Assembly: GCA_026419775.2 (NCBI GenBank)
Contig: JAOPGA020000502.1
Coordinates: 1 to 40,813, forward strand
Source: Acrasis kona
Taxonomy: Eukaryota; Heterolobosea; Eutetramitea; Acrasida; Acrasidae
Length of the DNA stretch: 40,813 nucleotides
Direction: 5' to 3'
In this document: positions 18,801 to 30,200 of the stretch, piece by piece
How positions within the stretch are numbered: position 1 is the stretch's first letter
How the letters are laid out: each line of letters opens with the position of its first letter
Translations under genes and position numbers: made by a program
Notes under the pieces: generated by a model
Told to the model about the DNA's origin: nothing
The model's database searches: none
Seen by the model: only the letters and a program-made list of their open reading frames with translations

Positions 18801-21800
18801 AATTCTTTTTGAATTGGGTTGGTTACAAATCACTTCGAATTTACAAAACTAATTTCCAACTATCCAGAACTCCTCTGGGTTGGGATTCCATACAAAGGAT
18901 GAGAATTAGTGCGGAGTGGAATGGAGCTCCCCTTGCTAATTCATCCTTATGGATCGGATCATTAGAGTTGTTGACCTTATCTGGTAACAATCTTGATTAC
19001 AAGAAACATTTGTCAGTCATTTCAACTTCTTACGATAACGTTAGCGATAATTTAGTTGACCTCATATGTGGGTCAACTCCACAAATTGGAACTACGCCGG
19101 ATATGTCCAGCGTGGAGAGAAGAACAGTGACGGCTTCACCTGCGTTACCTTCTTTCAAACCACTTGTCCATGTAATAGATGCATTTGTTGATAATGTTGG
19201 TCAAGATCGGTTGACTAAACGACTTGGCACATTTGTAGGTTGTTCTGATTTGGATTACTACTATCAAATCAGCAATTACTCTTCTGTTCCATCCATTGAT
19301 ACTTCTTATTCTTATTGTTCTTCTCCTAAAAAAATTAGAATTGTATCACAGATACAAACTGATAGATTTGGTACTTATGTCATCCAAAGTGGTTACAATG
19401 CAAACATACCTTACTCTTTTGAAGGTATGATAACGTCCAATTCCTTTTTGAACTTGATTACTGTTAGTGGTTTGGTTCAGAAATCAATATGCTACGCTGT
19501 ATCAAGTGATGTTTCGAATTGTTTTAATAGTGTTGACGGGTTGTCTATTACAATAGCGGATGTCCCTACAAGAAATGCTGTAAATGTAGATCGCATACGT
19601 GTGACAAACGTAACGAGTGTGTTCTGGTCCAATAAGACTTCAAATTCAGTTGTGGTTGAGAATCGTTTGTATAATACTAGTTATTGTAATGATGCTGTTG
19701 TGTCGCTATATGTAAATTACGTTCAGGATGTTATTGGGAATTACACGATTCAGGCGAGTCAAAATATGATGGTTGTTAGATATACACTTTCTTCGGTTCA
19801 AGTGGGTCAGAGGTATGTTGTTAGTATAATTATTACCAGGACATGTCCAACTCCTACACCGACTCCAACTCCCACACCGACTCCGACACCTACTCCAACA
19901 CCGACTCCTACTCAAACTCCCACTCCAACACCTACTCCAACACCTACTAGTACACCTACACCGACTCCAACTCCCACACCGACTCCGACACCTACTACAA
20001 CACCGACTCCTACTCAAACTCCCACACCAACACCTACTCCAACACCTACTAGTACACCTACCCCGACTCAAATTCCCACTCCAACGCCCACTTTAACTCC
20101 AACGCAAACACCTACTCCAACACCGACACCAACACCAACTAAAACTAGTACACCAACGCCAACACCTACTAGTACACCAACTCCAACACCGACGCCAACA
20201 CCTACTCCAACGCCCACTTTAACTCCAACTCCCACTTTAGCTCCAACATTAACACCTACTAGTACACCAACTTCCACACCAACTCCAACACCAACTCCCA
20301 CTTTAACCCCCACCCCTACACCAACTCCCACACCAACTCCAACTCAAACTAGCACACCAACGGCAACACCTACTAGTACACCTACTAGTACACCAATATC
20401 AACTTCTACATTCACTCCTACTCAAACTCCCACACCGACACCTACTCAAACTCCTAGTACGACACCTACCTTAATACCCACTCCAACGCCCACGCTCACA
20501 TTATCTCCAACACCTACCCCCACTTCATCACCGACTTCTACACCAGCACCAACTCCCACTTCAACGCTAACACCTACTTCAACTCCCACTCCAACACCAA
20601 CTACAACACCTACCTTAACACCGATACCTACTCCAACACCTACATCTACTCCAACTCTTACTTCAACTCCTACACCGACATTGACTCTTACTTCAACTCC
20701 CGCTTCTACTCCAACATTGACACCTACAACAACACCTACAATTGTACCCACCCCTACACCCTCGCCGATTATAACCTCTACACCTACACCAACTCCAACA
20801 CTTACATTCACTTCTACTACAACACCAACACCCACTCCATCTACTACACCTACACCTATACCTACCACCTATATAGCCACACCAACGCCTACTCTGACTT
20901 CTACATATACCACTACACCAACTATAACACCTACATCTACTTCAACTTTGAACCCTACCCCTACAACTGGAGCCACGCCTACTATAACCTCGACACCTAC
21001 TGCTACGCCACTTCCAACACCTACCCCAACTTCAACACCCACTCCAAGTTCTACTCCAACTCATTCACCTACTCCGTTAGCAACAACATCAAATCCCTAT
21101 TCAACACCAACATCCACCTCAATCACCATTAGCTCTACATCTACTCAAACGCCAAAAACTACCATAATTACACCAACGCCAACCAGTATTATCTCTTCAA
21201 CACTAACATCAACAACTACACTTATTTTAACACCCACTTCAACACCAACAACCAATGCATTTGCGCCACTTTCCACTGAATCAACAAACTTTACTGATAT
21301 GAAATCCATTTATACATTTAATTCTAACAGTGCTTACTCTTATAACTACTTTGATGAACCACCATCTTATTCTTTACAAAACTCAACCCTCTTTATTGAA
21401 TCATCATTTAATTCAACTACAATATCAAGAAAGGGTGTTAGATATAGTGGTTCCTATGATATTTCACAAAATGAAATGTTTGTAAAATTTTATTTATCAA
21501 CTAATATAGTTGATTTTATGAATGTTATTGAAATTTGGTTCATGTATAATTCTTCTATTTCTGCAATGGCATCACTGAGTTTGAATGGTAATAAAAGAAA
21601 TTTGAATCTTGTCGTAAATAATAATGATAAGATTTTAAATTATGTTACAACATGTCAATTTCAATTTGAAGTTGTCTATTATTTGATTTTGGATATTTCA
21701 AATGGAGTTAACTCTGCTCAGTTATCGTCAAATGATGGTGTTGTGTGCTCTTTGAGCAGTGGTGTGATGGAGATACGCTCAGAGTATAGTAGTAGGTTTA

Positions 21801-22132
21801 TGGCACTTTCTCAATCAAATGCCGCGTATTCTGAGTCCAGAGATGTTAGAAATGTGGCATCTCAATCTTCCAGATTAATGTTGTTAGATATTGGGGTTAG
21901 GAGTAAATCTAGTAATTCAACCTCCCAGCAGCTCGACAATGTTGTGCCTGCTGGCAATTCTTTGTGGTATATTATTATGATTTTAATCGGAGTGGCCTTT
22001 GTGTTAGGATTATTAGTTGTAATTGTTTTGCTCTTTATAATTGCATTTAAAAAGCTAAAAAGAAGAAATAAGATATCCGAAGCTCCTTTCGAGACACATA
22101 TACACGGAGATCCAATAGGTCTCTGGAATTAA
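15821..22132 (+). CDS. Giant membrane-anchored heparinase II/III-like lyase with Thr-Pro stalk
   Basis: One intronless ORF of 2103 residues. A signal peptide (about 1-20) comes first. A carbohydrate-binding-like beta domain at about 25-175 recurs at about 945-1060: [20 protein letters not shown] against [20 protein letters not shown]. Between them is a polysaccharide-lyase-like helical domain ([20 protein letters not shown] near 547-566) and the heparinase II/III beta-sandwich ([15 protein letters not shown] near 710-725, then [10 protein letters not shown]), with the conserved His residues. Residues 1060-1342 form an unassigned Cys-containing region. A Thr-Pro stalk fills about 1343-1812. 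A globular domain follows, then one membrane helix near 2047-2075 with KKLKRR after it. So the enzyme is held outside the cell. Substrate unknown: uronate-type glycans are the family's usual targets. Confidence 0.92.
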   Translation: MMWKLVPSLLLLYIITYSHSLQIDSFQSNTTNNWSPSNAIIITPDLYYNPPYSAYWIDTVNYTTIQYRYPIQNWSNYTHFDMYVYSVIDTYAYMHIALSSQNPDTAGWDYYYGKFILNWKGYWKRISFPFSQLLPQRSPMGFNQIDYINIYTTFSQFLPVPETRVYLDKIEILKKNLVPITSINVMVNLPTFTNYSISIPFTISNVASYSISYSATFVIDNPNAPVTITKPTTQPYGTIANNTLQTIFVNFTYNEANWNWTDYRLVISFEDTSFDVYYTLQYVSYKPHTKRHPYTCMTQQDIIRNQISTDPLMTSLRVLHLNNAAKAYNSSKMNVPMERGGSSLSFICNSGQPLQFDSESPWTYLCPSTLDYYDGTTDPTRRSAWVNLMHNYISSNLNELAYAYIINNVTYAIYAPVIANVLLSYSNLYPALDIYDLKGNLNGDSGGRLFGQSLDESVFGYQLAFCYDAIYHTLSNGDRVHIENNLFKSMSKTILLSNQTISNWQTYHNSFLTTVGILLDEPNMVNDAIYNPGSGFVYQLQNGVLDDGMWWEGSIAYHQYTLQAFIQTAEAFIRYSGTNLYNMSVPTSSSSYNSSKSLLDMFKILIMLLNPDFINPSINDSVSYLITAAGSIFEIAKVRYPSEPIFDWLLLQIKRGGSEMNTAFTAFQYNVVNYNTNVTKYNPIEGSYHAYGMGFNVMRRLNNDYVALKYGAHGGSHGHYDKLNLIIHSQGWYSLQDIGSKAYSLGVHQNYYKGTASHNTIMVNNMRQLESAGSADFVSETLTVATSGVIYGNSISCKRASFLVPGTLQTNHTLIYDVMFIFDTNSSTSTTLYNTSYLLHSRGIWLPYDGNMMNTTRQVTLSDTVGQSILGASSALEWTYFKSLTQYIPSTSRPDVSYSFATDTSYSSFITSNFVLNEWSPGLRASDVNGTFMGLWSDQTVNPVIEWYQCPYNLVGMDSLKLTLYNNISNNAQITIVMYSENPNTVGVDYYYYKFFLNWVGYKSLRIYKTNFQLSRTPLGWDSIQRMRISAEWNGAPLANSSLWIGSLELLTLSGNNLDYKKHLSVISTSYDNVSDNLVDLICGSTPQIGTTPDMSSVERRTVTASPALPSFKPLVHVIDAFVDNVGQDRLTKRLGTFVGCSDLDYYYQISNYSSVPSIDTSYSYCSSPKKIRIVSQIQTDRFGTYVIQSGYNANIPYSFEGMITSNSFLNLITVSGLVQKSICYAVSSDVSNCFNSVDGLSITIADVPTRNAVNVDRIRVTNVTSVFWSNKTSNSVVVENRLYNTSYCNDAVVSLYVNYVQDVIGNYTIQASQNMMVVRYTLSSVQVGQRYVVSIIITRTCPTPTPTPTPTPTPTPTPTPTPTQTPTPTPTPTPTSTPTPTPTPTPTPTPTTTPTPTQTPTPTPTPTPTSTPTPTQIPTPTPTLTPTQTPTPTPTPTPTKTSTPTPTPTSTPTPTPTPTPTPTPTLTPTPTLAPTLTPTSTPTSTPTPTPTPTLTPTPTPTPTPTPTQTSTPTATPTSTPTSTPISTSTFTPTQTPTPTPTQTPSTTPTLIPTPTPTLTLSPTPTPTSSPTSTPAPTPTSTLTPTSTPTPTPTTTPTLTPIPTPTPTSTPTLTSTPTPTLTLTSTPASTPTLTPTTTPTIVPTPTPSPIITSTPTPTPTLTFTSTTTPTPTPSTTPTPIPTTYIATPTPTLTSTYTTTPTITPTSTSTLNPTPTTGATPTITSTPTATPLPTPTPTSTPTPSSTPTHSPTPLATTSNPYSTPTSTSITISSTSTQTPKTTIITPTPTSIISSTLTSTTTLILTPTSTPTTNAFAPLSTESTNFTDMKSIYTFNSNSAYSYNYFDEPPSYSLQNSTLFIESSFNSTTISRKGVRYSGSYDISQNEMFVKFYLSTNIVDFMNVIEIWFMYNSSISAMASLSLNGNKRNLNLVVNNNDKILNYVTTCQFQFEVVYYLILDISNGVNSAQLSSNDGVVCSLSSGVMEIRSEYSSRFMALSQSNAAYSESRDVRNVASQSSRLMLLDIGVRSKSSNSTSQQLDNVVPAGNSLWYIIMILIGVAFVLGLLVVIVLLFIIAFKKLKRRNKISEAPFETHIHGDPIGLWN
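19846..21255. repeat. 1.4 kb Thr-Pro-coding minisatellite, nearly G-free
   Basis: Hexamer-like units ACNCCN encode TP, TPTP and PTSTP. The plus strand is almost devoid of G. A higher-order unit of 102 bp (34 codons) is duplicated at 19861 and 19963 with few differences. Units become more degenerate toward the 3' side, with more Ser, Leu and Ile, suggesting expansion at the 5' end. The opposite strand shows long Gly-Val frames that are only its shadow. Confidence 0.92.
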
Positions 22133-22290
22133 TTATGAAATAAAAATCATTTAGGTATATTAATTTGTTCATTTTTTGAAAGGTGTGATGCAGCCAATTT
22201 TAGCACTTAAGTGTCAAGCGCTATTGACTTTACAACAAACATTTGTTCAGCAATAATCTGGAGGTTGCCCATGAAGCCAAAAATCAAGAA

Positions 22291-23835
22291 ATGAATGAAC
22301 AGAACACACCACTGATAACGCCAACACTCGACACAACATCCGAGGTTTTTGGGGTAAATTCAGACGAGGAGCTTGAAGAGTACATTTTGGAGCTTGTCCC
22401 AATCAAGTCCTCTTTATTTGAGGTTATCAGAGTAGGAAAAGAAAAGGTACATGTTGGAAGGAAGCCAGAATATGACCGTTGCTGCAGGTTTGATGATGCA
22501 AGAATATCGACCACACACTGTGAATTTGAACAAACAGATGGAGTAGTTTACATCAAAGATGTTAGGTAAATATACTTACACTTTGCGAAACTAATAAATC
22601 TCAGCACCAATGGTACATACATTAACAGCAAAAGACTGGTCAGAGACGAAAAAGTCGCCTTAAACCATGGCGACGAGCTATCTTTTGTTGTACAGACGCC
22701 TAATCACAAACTCAAATCAGGGCAGCCATTACCTTCATACATTGTCCGCTACACTTCACACAATGATTCTAAAAAAAGAAAATCGTCAGAAAAAGCTGAA
22801 GATGAACCAGCCCCGAAAAAACCGAAAACAGATTTACAAAATGATGATGAGACCAAGAGAATACTGGCTTTATTCGGCGCTGGTAGTCAAGATGACTTGG
22901 ATGATGATTCACAAGATGAACTTAACAAGGAATTGACCTGCCCCGTCTGTGCTGACCTCTTTTACAAACCACTTAGCGTACTTCCTTGCTTACACAATTT
23001 TTGTTCCCCATGCCTATCTGATTGGGACGAAAACAATGACACTTGTCCCACCTGCCGAATTCGTTATGATGACATTAGAAAGAATCACAACCTGAACAAT
23101 TTAGTAGAGGCCTACCTTAAAACCAAACCATCACTCAACAAGAGTCAAGAAATCATTCAACAATTAGAAAGTAGAATCAAACTAACCGACGAAGAACTAT
23201 TACAAAGAAACAACCGACGAAACAATCAACATAGTGATGAGGACGAAGAAGACAACGATGAGGACCAAGATGACGACGACGACGAAATTACTTGCAACTT
23301 CTGCTCCCAAGTAATGACAGAGAATGATCTGAGATGTGACATTTGTTCACAAGTTGGTTTATGTACAGGTTGTGGACCACGTAGGCTAACAGAACACCAA
23401 ACAGTAGTAGTCATTCCAACCGAACATCCTATACTTCGTAATCGCTACGAAAGAGAAATCATTTTGAGCTTCATGTCACACAATAACGTCACACCACAAG
23501 AATTGTACAATGAATGCATCAGAGAGTTGATGGATCCCAATGCTGCTGTTCCTCAAAGTTACGTTAACAATCATCATTTGACCACAGTTAGAAGTAATCC
23601 AGACCTCACAGTTTGTAAGCATTGTATCGACACACGCATCTTTCCAGAGTTGGTTTATCAGTATAGAGCGAGGATTCCTAATGAGAGGTTACCTGCTACT
23701 GTTACGGCTAGACCCAATTGTTGGTACGGCAGAGAGTGTAACACAATGGTACACAATACAAGACATGCTCAAAACTTTAATCATGTGTGTGAAAATGTTA
23801 GAACTAGACAAATAAATCCAGAAGCTCCGGTTTAA
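22291..23835 (+). CDS. CHFR: CHFR-like FHA-RING-PBZ ubiquitin ligase
   Basis: Exons 22291-22565 and 22605-23835, 501 residues; the longer frame upstream opens with TTG, so the ATG at 22291 is used. The FHA domain spans about 40-120, with VGRKPEYD, ISTTHCEF and, across the intron, STNGTYINSKRL. A basic Lys/Pro-rich linker leads to the C3HC4 RING near 204-245 (CPVCADLFYKPLSVLPCLHN, CSPC, CPTC). An acidic Asp/Glu run precedes a Cys-rich region (CNFCSQ ... CDICSQVGLCTGC). The C-terminus has a PBZ poly(ADP-ribose) finger, CWYGREC-x5-H...FNHVC, near 465-490. Human CHFR delays mitotic entry and binds PAR at DNA damage; the full domain order is kept here. Confidence 0.93.
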
Positions 23836-23957
23836 TTTTAAACTTTTTTTATCTCAATCTCCGAATTTTAGTTTTAGGATTGGCCTATCATCTATCTACA
23901 TTAATTAACACATTAAATAATGATCAGACAGACCAAACTGAATTTAGGGATATTCGG

Positions 23958-26206
23958 ATGCCCTTTGTTCATTTGGCAGGGTCAGGTAAGGAAGGACATT
24001 GGTGTAGAATAACTAACTGAAGCAGCCGTTAGTGGATTGGATAACAGACAATGTAAGATTGAGATGGTTTGCAACTGCGTTTATTACTTCCTTCGTACTG
24101 TCCATCACAACAGCCTTTTTTTTCACAAAGGAATGGAGTCACGTTTTTTCAAATCCCACCACATGGGTCACTTTAATCGTCAGCGCACCTATATTATTTG
24201 TCAACAACCCCAGATCAAATATTTTTACTGTTTTTTGCGCATGTATATACATGCTGTTCGTTCCATTATCCTTGTACGAAATGGTCGTGAGCATTACCAA
24301 CATGAACACATTAAATAAAGTTTCATTAGAAGCAGTTGGCAGGGCCAACGAAATTACTGATTTTTTATTACCCATTCCTATAGGTGATTCACATTTGAAT
24401 GTTACCTATTATAACAATACCGAACTCCTCGGTATTTTGGGCAACATGACCGAAAATCTCGAGCCGGTTGCGGTACAATTATATAATGGTGTTTACATCC
24501 CTCATGGCTTGTATACAAGCGTGTTACATTCTTTTTTTGACCTTGGCGGCGTTACTGTCGTAGTGATTCTCTTTTATCTGTGTTACAAGAATGGTAGTCA
24601 ACAATTCTATAGAAGAAAAAGAGAATCTTACTATAAACATGTGCAAGGTCTCTTTTTAATTAGACACATTCATCAATCTCAAAAATACTTGTTGAATAAT
24701 AAAGATTCTTTGAAGGATATGTTCTATGCGACCGATACAAAAGGGACCACAGATACTGATTTTTCTGATGTCGAAGATGAAGATGATGTCATTTCTGATG
24801 TCGACCATGATGAATACCTTCCTACTCACGTCGTTGAGCAATCTAGTGCCACTCATGTTGTTGCTTTAAATGTTATAAGATCATTGTTGGTAAGGTTGAA
24901 GGATAATGTTGTTGGGTTGTTCAATAAGATCCGTACTCTTGTGAGAAAAAAGTATCCAAAATATAAAAAGACAAATAAAAATAGATACGAGGCTTTCTTC
25001 TTTGGTCAAAGATTTATTATTGGAACAGTAACTGGCTTGGCTGTCATGATGTGGCCCATTCTATCTGTATTGGTATATACTGGTTATTACGTGGCTCCTG
25101 TTCTTTCCACCTCTTCCTACATGATCATGAAAGTTTACACTGCTCTTTGTGTGTCTGAACTAAAGTTTATATGTCTTTTGCCTCCTAATGGGGTTAATGC
25201 ATTATTTTATGTATTTGTCACGTCAGTTACTGTTTTGTTGTATACATCTCCTATTGTTGCTTTCTTGATTCAGATGAAGAACGCATACAATATGCGCGAC
25301 GAATACAAAAAGCTTATCTTGAAGATGAGAGTTGGTGACTATAATGGCATAGATGCATCAAAGTACTCTCCTGCTAGTTCGTTTTTGTATATCGGAAAGC
25401 AAGCATCTCATTACTTTATAGGATCCATTGCCATAATGATTGCAATGACCTTATGCGTATCGATCTTGACCATTGTCGTGCTATTATTAATATTGTTCTT
25501 CTTTGTTAACTATGATCTGTTTGGTAGATTCTTATTATACTGCTTTCAATTCGTGTTCCCTATTCTCATTACTATATTAGTAGGATGGATACCGTGGTGG
25601 ATTATTGAAAAAGTATTTATTGTGAGTGGAAAAAAATGGGTTCGTTTTTATGTATTTTATTCTTATTTTGAAATATTATCCATTGTGTACTCGTACTGTG
25701 TTGGTTTTGTATCAGCTGTGTTCAAAAGACTGATAGGACCAATCTTTTCTAACATTCTAAACATATCCAGACTTGATAGGGTTCCATCATCTCATAATCT
25801 CCACAGTGACCCAACTTACAAAACATATATGTCCACTGTTCTCATGGATCACCGCCACAACAATCCAATTCTCTGCGTGTTTGCTGACTTGACAAAAAGA
25901 ATGTTGTACGCTAGAACGCATTCCTTAAGCGAGGAGAATAGTTCAAACAACATCTTTAGTGAACGGAAAGACTTGCTAATCAATGTTTGTCAACCAGAGA
26001 AATCAAAGAGCAGGAACACAGCCAGATTGGTTAAATATTTGGCTCTTCTCCAAACTCTAAATTCAAATCCAGAATTAAGAAGCAAAAAGAACAGAAGTAC
26101 GATTAAGGAAGATTATCTTTTATTTACAGGAATCAACCCACTACAAAAAGCAACAGAAAACACACCACTTTTAAATGTCGATGAAATAAATATTAATGTT
26201 TGTTAA
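23958..26206 (+). CDS. STRA6-like multi-pass membrane protein
   Basis: Exons 23958-23985 and 24033-26206, with a 47 bp intron; 733 residues. The short first exon supplies MPFVHLAGS and an ATG, since the long ORF opens only with GTG. About nine hydrophobic helices are visible, with an extracellular loop bearing NVTYYNN near 130. Close to the C-terminus, LNISRLDRVPSSHN...DPTYKTYMSTVLMDHRHNNP then ILCVFADL matches the conserved end of the STRA6 (vitamin A receptor) family: R-x-D-R, D-x-x-Y-x-x-Y, then H-x-NP-V/I. An acidic insert lies at about 245-270. In animals STRA6 moves retinol from its carrier into cells. The ligand in a protist is unknown. Family call rests on these motifs and the topology. 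Confidence 0.72.
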
Positions 26207-26251
26207 TCAAATTGATCAAATTCTTGAAAATTTGTGGTTGCTTTATCCATT

Positions 26252-26717
26252 ATGTGCGGATCAGTGACAAATGAGTATTTCCATTTAGATGATGATGTCA
26301 AACAAAAGTGTTATAATTTGACGCTTGCATTTAGTATGTTGCTGTTACCACTACGTTTCAAATTCGAAAGTTGACGTGGATAGATTTCTATTTGAATCGG
26401 TGTTGAAGCATCTCGAGTTCGTTCGGGAGCATCCTTATAATTATCCTTATGTTCGTTTTGGTAATATCATTCATTACTTGATTATCTCATTAAAGACAGC
26501 AGTTTTGTTATATTAAACAATCAATAGAAAACTTTTTTAATCGGAGGGTTGTTTTACAGGTGCTTCTATTTCGGTGGGATGCCTTGATGGAATGCGTTTC
26601 CTTCTTGAGATAATTGTTGTTACTTCTAGCATTTGTAATGGTTATTCTTTACAACTCGTTGAGGATTGGTTATATTCGGTTGAGGTGAGGGAAATGGAAC
26701 ACACCACCAAAGTATAA
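26252..26717 (+). CDS. Small three-exon protein of unknown function, 109 aa
   Basis: Exons 26252-26333, 26371-26460 and 26560-26717. The first intron is 37 bp (GTATGT...AAAG) and the second 99 bp (GTAATA...TTTACAG). Joined, the frame stays open and reads MCGSVTNEYFHLDDDVKQKC at the start, with FESVLKHLEFVREHP in the middle and SLQLVEDWLYSVEVREME near the end. The helical spacing with LEFVREHPYNYPY and GCLDGMRFLLEIIV recalls two ankyrin-type repeats, but the match is weak. The second intron also contains a 39 bp in-frame alternative (26461-26499). Confidence 0.55.
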
Positions 26718-27295
26718 CGAAGAGCATCACGTCGACAATGGAAGGGTTTGTTGTTCAAGTTCATCGCATTCCTTCTTCAATCAATACAAGTCCACAAACA
26801 ACATTCCACTTCGAACATTCGAGACCACAAAAATCTGAGCGAAGCTGAAGTAACAAACAATGCCATAACGATATTCGATTCTCCATCCAATATTATCAAC
26901 TAATCCAACATCTATAAACATTAATTCGCTTAATGAACCAAGCTCTTGGAATCAACTTGTTTGCTACTTTAAAGACTAATGCCCTCGTATTAGTCGTAAG
27001 ACTCATTTAATCCGCCCAATAAAGATTATTAATCAGTTTGCACTTCTCAGGAGTACGAGGGCAATCTTTTAATTATTTTGAGCTGTTGGGGTTTATTTTC
27101 TAATAAAGCCTCAGCGGGTCGGAGCAGCTCCTTTTTACTTTAGAAAATCTGAATCAACCTTGATGTTGCTATTAATCTCCGCTCGGGGTTCGCTTCACCT
27201 TTTTTAGTTTAATTTATACTGTTCCTTACCGCTCTGTAATTGGTTTACTTGGTTGTTTTTTTACTCACACCTAGTTCCTACAACGTTTGAGTAAT
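26718..27295. other. 578 bp non-coding interval upstream of the cyclase
   Basis: No protein frame could be assembled. A TATA-like TATAAACA is at 26913-26920, a structured segment at 26974-27136, and a second T-run at 27201-27206 after GGGGTTCGCTTCACC. The last 90 bp are T-rich and likely include the cyclase promoter or 5' UTR. Confidence 0.5.
26974..27136 (+). ncRNA. Candidate structured RNA with pseudoknot-like pairing
   Basis: GACTAAT (26974-26980) and ATTAGTC (26989-26995) form a perfect 7 bp hairpin with the 8 nt loop GCCCTCGT. That loop, extended by one base each side, is perfectly complementary to TACGAGGGCA at 27054-27063. Downstream, GAGCTG (27080-27085) pairs with CAGCTC (27125-27130) and encloses a second stem, 27089-27097 with 27102-27110 (8 of 9 pairs, loop TTCT). 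TTTTT follows at 27132-27136, like a Pol III terminator. A TATA-like motif lies 55 bp upstream. The class is unknown. It could be an independent RNA gene or a 5' leader element of the cyclase. Confidence 0.45.
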
Positions 27296-30200
27296 ATGAG
27301 CTTGAATGACCATCCCATAGACTATGAAACTACATCCGCAATAACGGGTACCAAACAAGAAAAGAATTCAGCCAAACAGTCGGTGGAGACCATCCTAATA
27401 TTTATAAACTCTATGAGGATTAAACTACCATCCAAACTAAATACTTTATTGATTATATTTTTCAACTTGCAATTCATATCGCAGACACCTGGCTATGTAG
27501 GAGGCAGTTGGGGTAAAACCTTTTCATATTTTTCGAATCAGTTTTAATCTTCTTGTAGGGACCACCATGAAACCATTTTTTTATTACCTGAAAGTAATAA
27601 GAGCGTTAGGATTAGATTTAATACCAGTAGTCGGGCAGCAGGTCCTGGTTGTATTTGTTCTCGCGACACAAATTGTATTGTACATTGCGATATACCTTTC
27701 CTACGTGATGTTTAATTCAGGAAACAACAAGTTCTACAAATTCAAAACACTGGCCAATTCAATCACATTACTGGTCGGAATATTTCCATACATTGTGCTT
27801 TCCATCAGTTACACTTTTATCGAATGCGACTTCACGACTGGTCAGAATAACTCGGGATACGTTTGTTGGACCATGCCTAATTTAGTTTTTGGAATCATTG
27901 CGCTCATTGTACTCATCGGACACACATTTACATTAGGAGTGATTGGAATAGGACTCACCAATTCAAAAGTTGGATCCAAAGCTAGTTTCTTTAGTTGCTC
28001 AGATACTTGGTTTTTGGCATTTGACATGATGGAAAATTTATTTTGTTATGTGATATTTAACATTTCTGGACAGAGTTATCACAATGGGTACTTGAGGTGC
28101 TTGATTCACTTGGTATTTGACTTGATGATGCTTGGTTATATCATCTATGCGGTTCCATTCTATCGCAGAATGGCAAATTGTGTATATGCAGGTTTCATTA
28201 CATCTAGAATCATGATTGGCATCTTTACATTGATTCTGGATGTCATTAATCATAATAATGATGACCAAATAGGTATTATATTTGGTAGTTTGGTGATTGG
28301 TTTTTTGTTTATTGGATTCATCATTGGATTCGTAGCTTATTACATATTTGAAAAGATTTTTTCAAGAATCATTGGTGGCTATTATGATTTGTTACTTGGA
28401 TCTGAAGAAGATCGAAAAAAAGTAAATTTGAAATTTTTGCTCAAGTATGGAAAATCATCTGTACTTGACCCTGAGCAGTTTTTCAAGTTTGAAAAAGTTG
28501 TACAGTTAGCTTCCATCAACAATATGGAAAATTTTGAATTGTATTGTATTCTTGCTTCTTATTACATTTCTGTACATAATGAACAACAAGCTGTTATTTA
28601 TCTCAATAAAGCTAGTGAACTAGGGGGGAATATCTTCTCAAAAATAACTTATACCCAAAGGTTGTCCGATTTAGAGGACCTACAGGGTGATAAAATGAAA
28701 ATTTACAAGTTGATTAGCAATGGACATGCTGTCAAGAATGATTTATTCAAAAATATTAGATATTTTTTTAAATATTTAATTGAAAATAGTAGAGATTTGA
28801 ATAAGTTAAACAACTTTGCAGAGTTGTCTTATCAAAGTGAAAAAGGTAAAAAAATAATTATTTATTATTTTATTTATTTTTACAGAATGTGACCGTATCT
28901 ATGAAACAATGTACTCTCAGTTTTCAACCAATTATAATGTGGTGAGGTGTTATGCCAAGTACATAGAGGATGTCAAGAAGGATGTAGAAGAAGCATCACT
29001 GCTGTATATGAAAGCAGATGAGCTGGAAGAGCTTCACATGAACAAGAATAGAGAAAAAGAGCGTCTCTTGATGGATGGACAAACCGAAACTACGTCCGCC
29101 CCCGTAAAACAAAGATTCATGTTTTATAGATCTAAAGTGGGTGTGATGAGCGATGAAACGCTGTTAAGCGCTAGAGAAGCGAAAGAAAACGAAAGCGTAA
29201 GGCACAGAAGGAGCTTGGGAGGTTTTGATGATTCGAGCGACTCTAGCTTCTTTAAATCAGATTATGGTAGAAAGGAAGTATTCAGAAAACAAATTCTTGT
29301 TCCCAACAGATACTTGCTACAAAGAATTGGCATATCTGGAATTGTGTTTTTAGCAGCCTTGTTTATTTTTATTATTTCTTTGATTATTAATAGTGTCATT
29401 AAATCATCTGGTACCGACGCCATCATGCAATCCGTAATGATAAAGTCGTATCCATATGAACTACTGAATTCCTGGAGACATGCCATATTAACTACAAACC
29501 AAACAAAAACTGAGCTCAGGAGTGTTATTGCTAACCAGTCAATTGGGATAAAAACCTTTCTCAGCGACTTGTCTAGTACCGATCTCACTGCAGACTCTAC
29601 TCGGTATGATATTCTTTATAAACGCCAACACATCATCAACAATCCATCCATTACTCCCAATAATGATGTCGTCATGACTGCAAACAATGTTACTCTTAGC
29701 TACATGCTGTCTAGATACCGAGACATGTTGAGATTTGCATCTGCCAATTCAAACGAACTATTTGAGGATACCAAGGATATATCTTTATTGTGGGTGTATT
29801 CAAATGCAGCTGTGATGACTACTGCATTTCAGGAGTACCAACAAGCTTTTTCAAACGAGTATTATGCCCGCGATTCCATCAAAAACGACACTATTTATTG
29901 TATATTTTTTATTGGTCTAGCAATTCACGTCCTTTATATTGCAATTATTTTTCTGCCCTCTTTTATAAGTATATTGAGGTCCAGGTCTTCTATTCTGCGT
30001 CTGTATCAAACAGCAATAAGTAAAGATGTGGTGGGTGGCACATATCAGGTGCTCAAAAAAATGAAGATCGAGGATGACTCAATCAAGCCAACGAAGAAGA
30101 CATACCCTCTTTTAAGTAAAATGATATTGTTTTTTATAGGCTTATTGGTGTGCGAGGCTCTATCGATAGGGCTTCTTATCTACAATATAGTTGTGCTGTA

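Noticed and set aside
20068-20868. Long minus-strand frames of Gly-Val repeats and a Cys/Arg/Ser frame opposite the Thr-Pro stalk
   Set aside because: They are the mirror of the low-complexity coding repeat and have no starts, introns or unique sequence of their own.
27085-27206. A tRNA gene (A-box-like GCCTCAGCGGG and B-box-like GGGGTTCGCTTCACC, each followed by a T-run)
   Set aside because: No cloverleaf forms: the T-stem does not pair and no acceptor stem was found. Kept only as part of the structured-RNA note.
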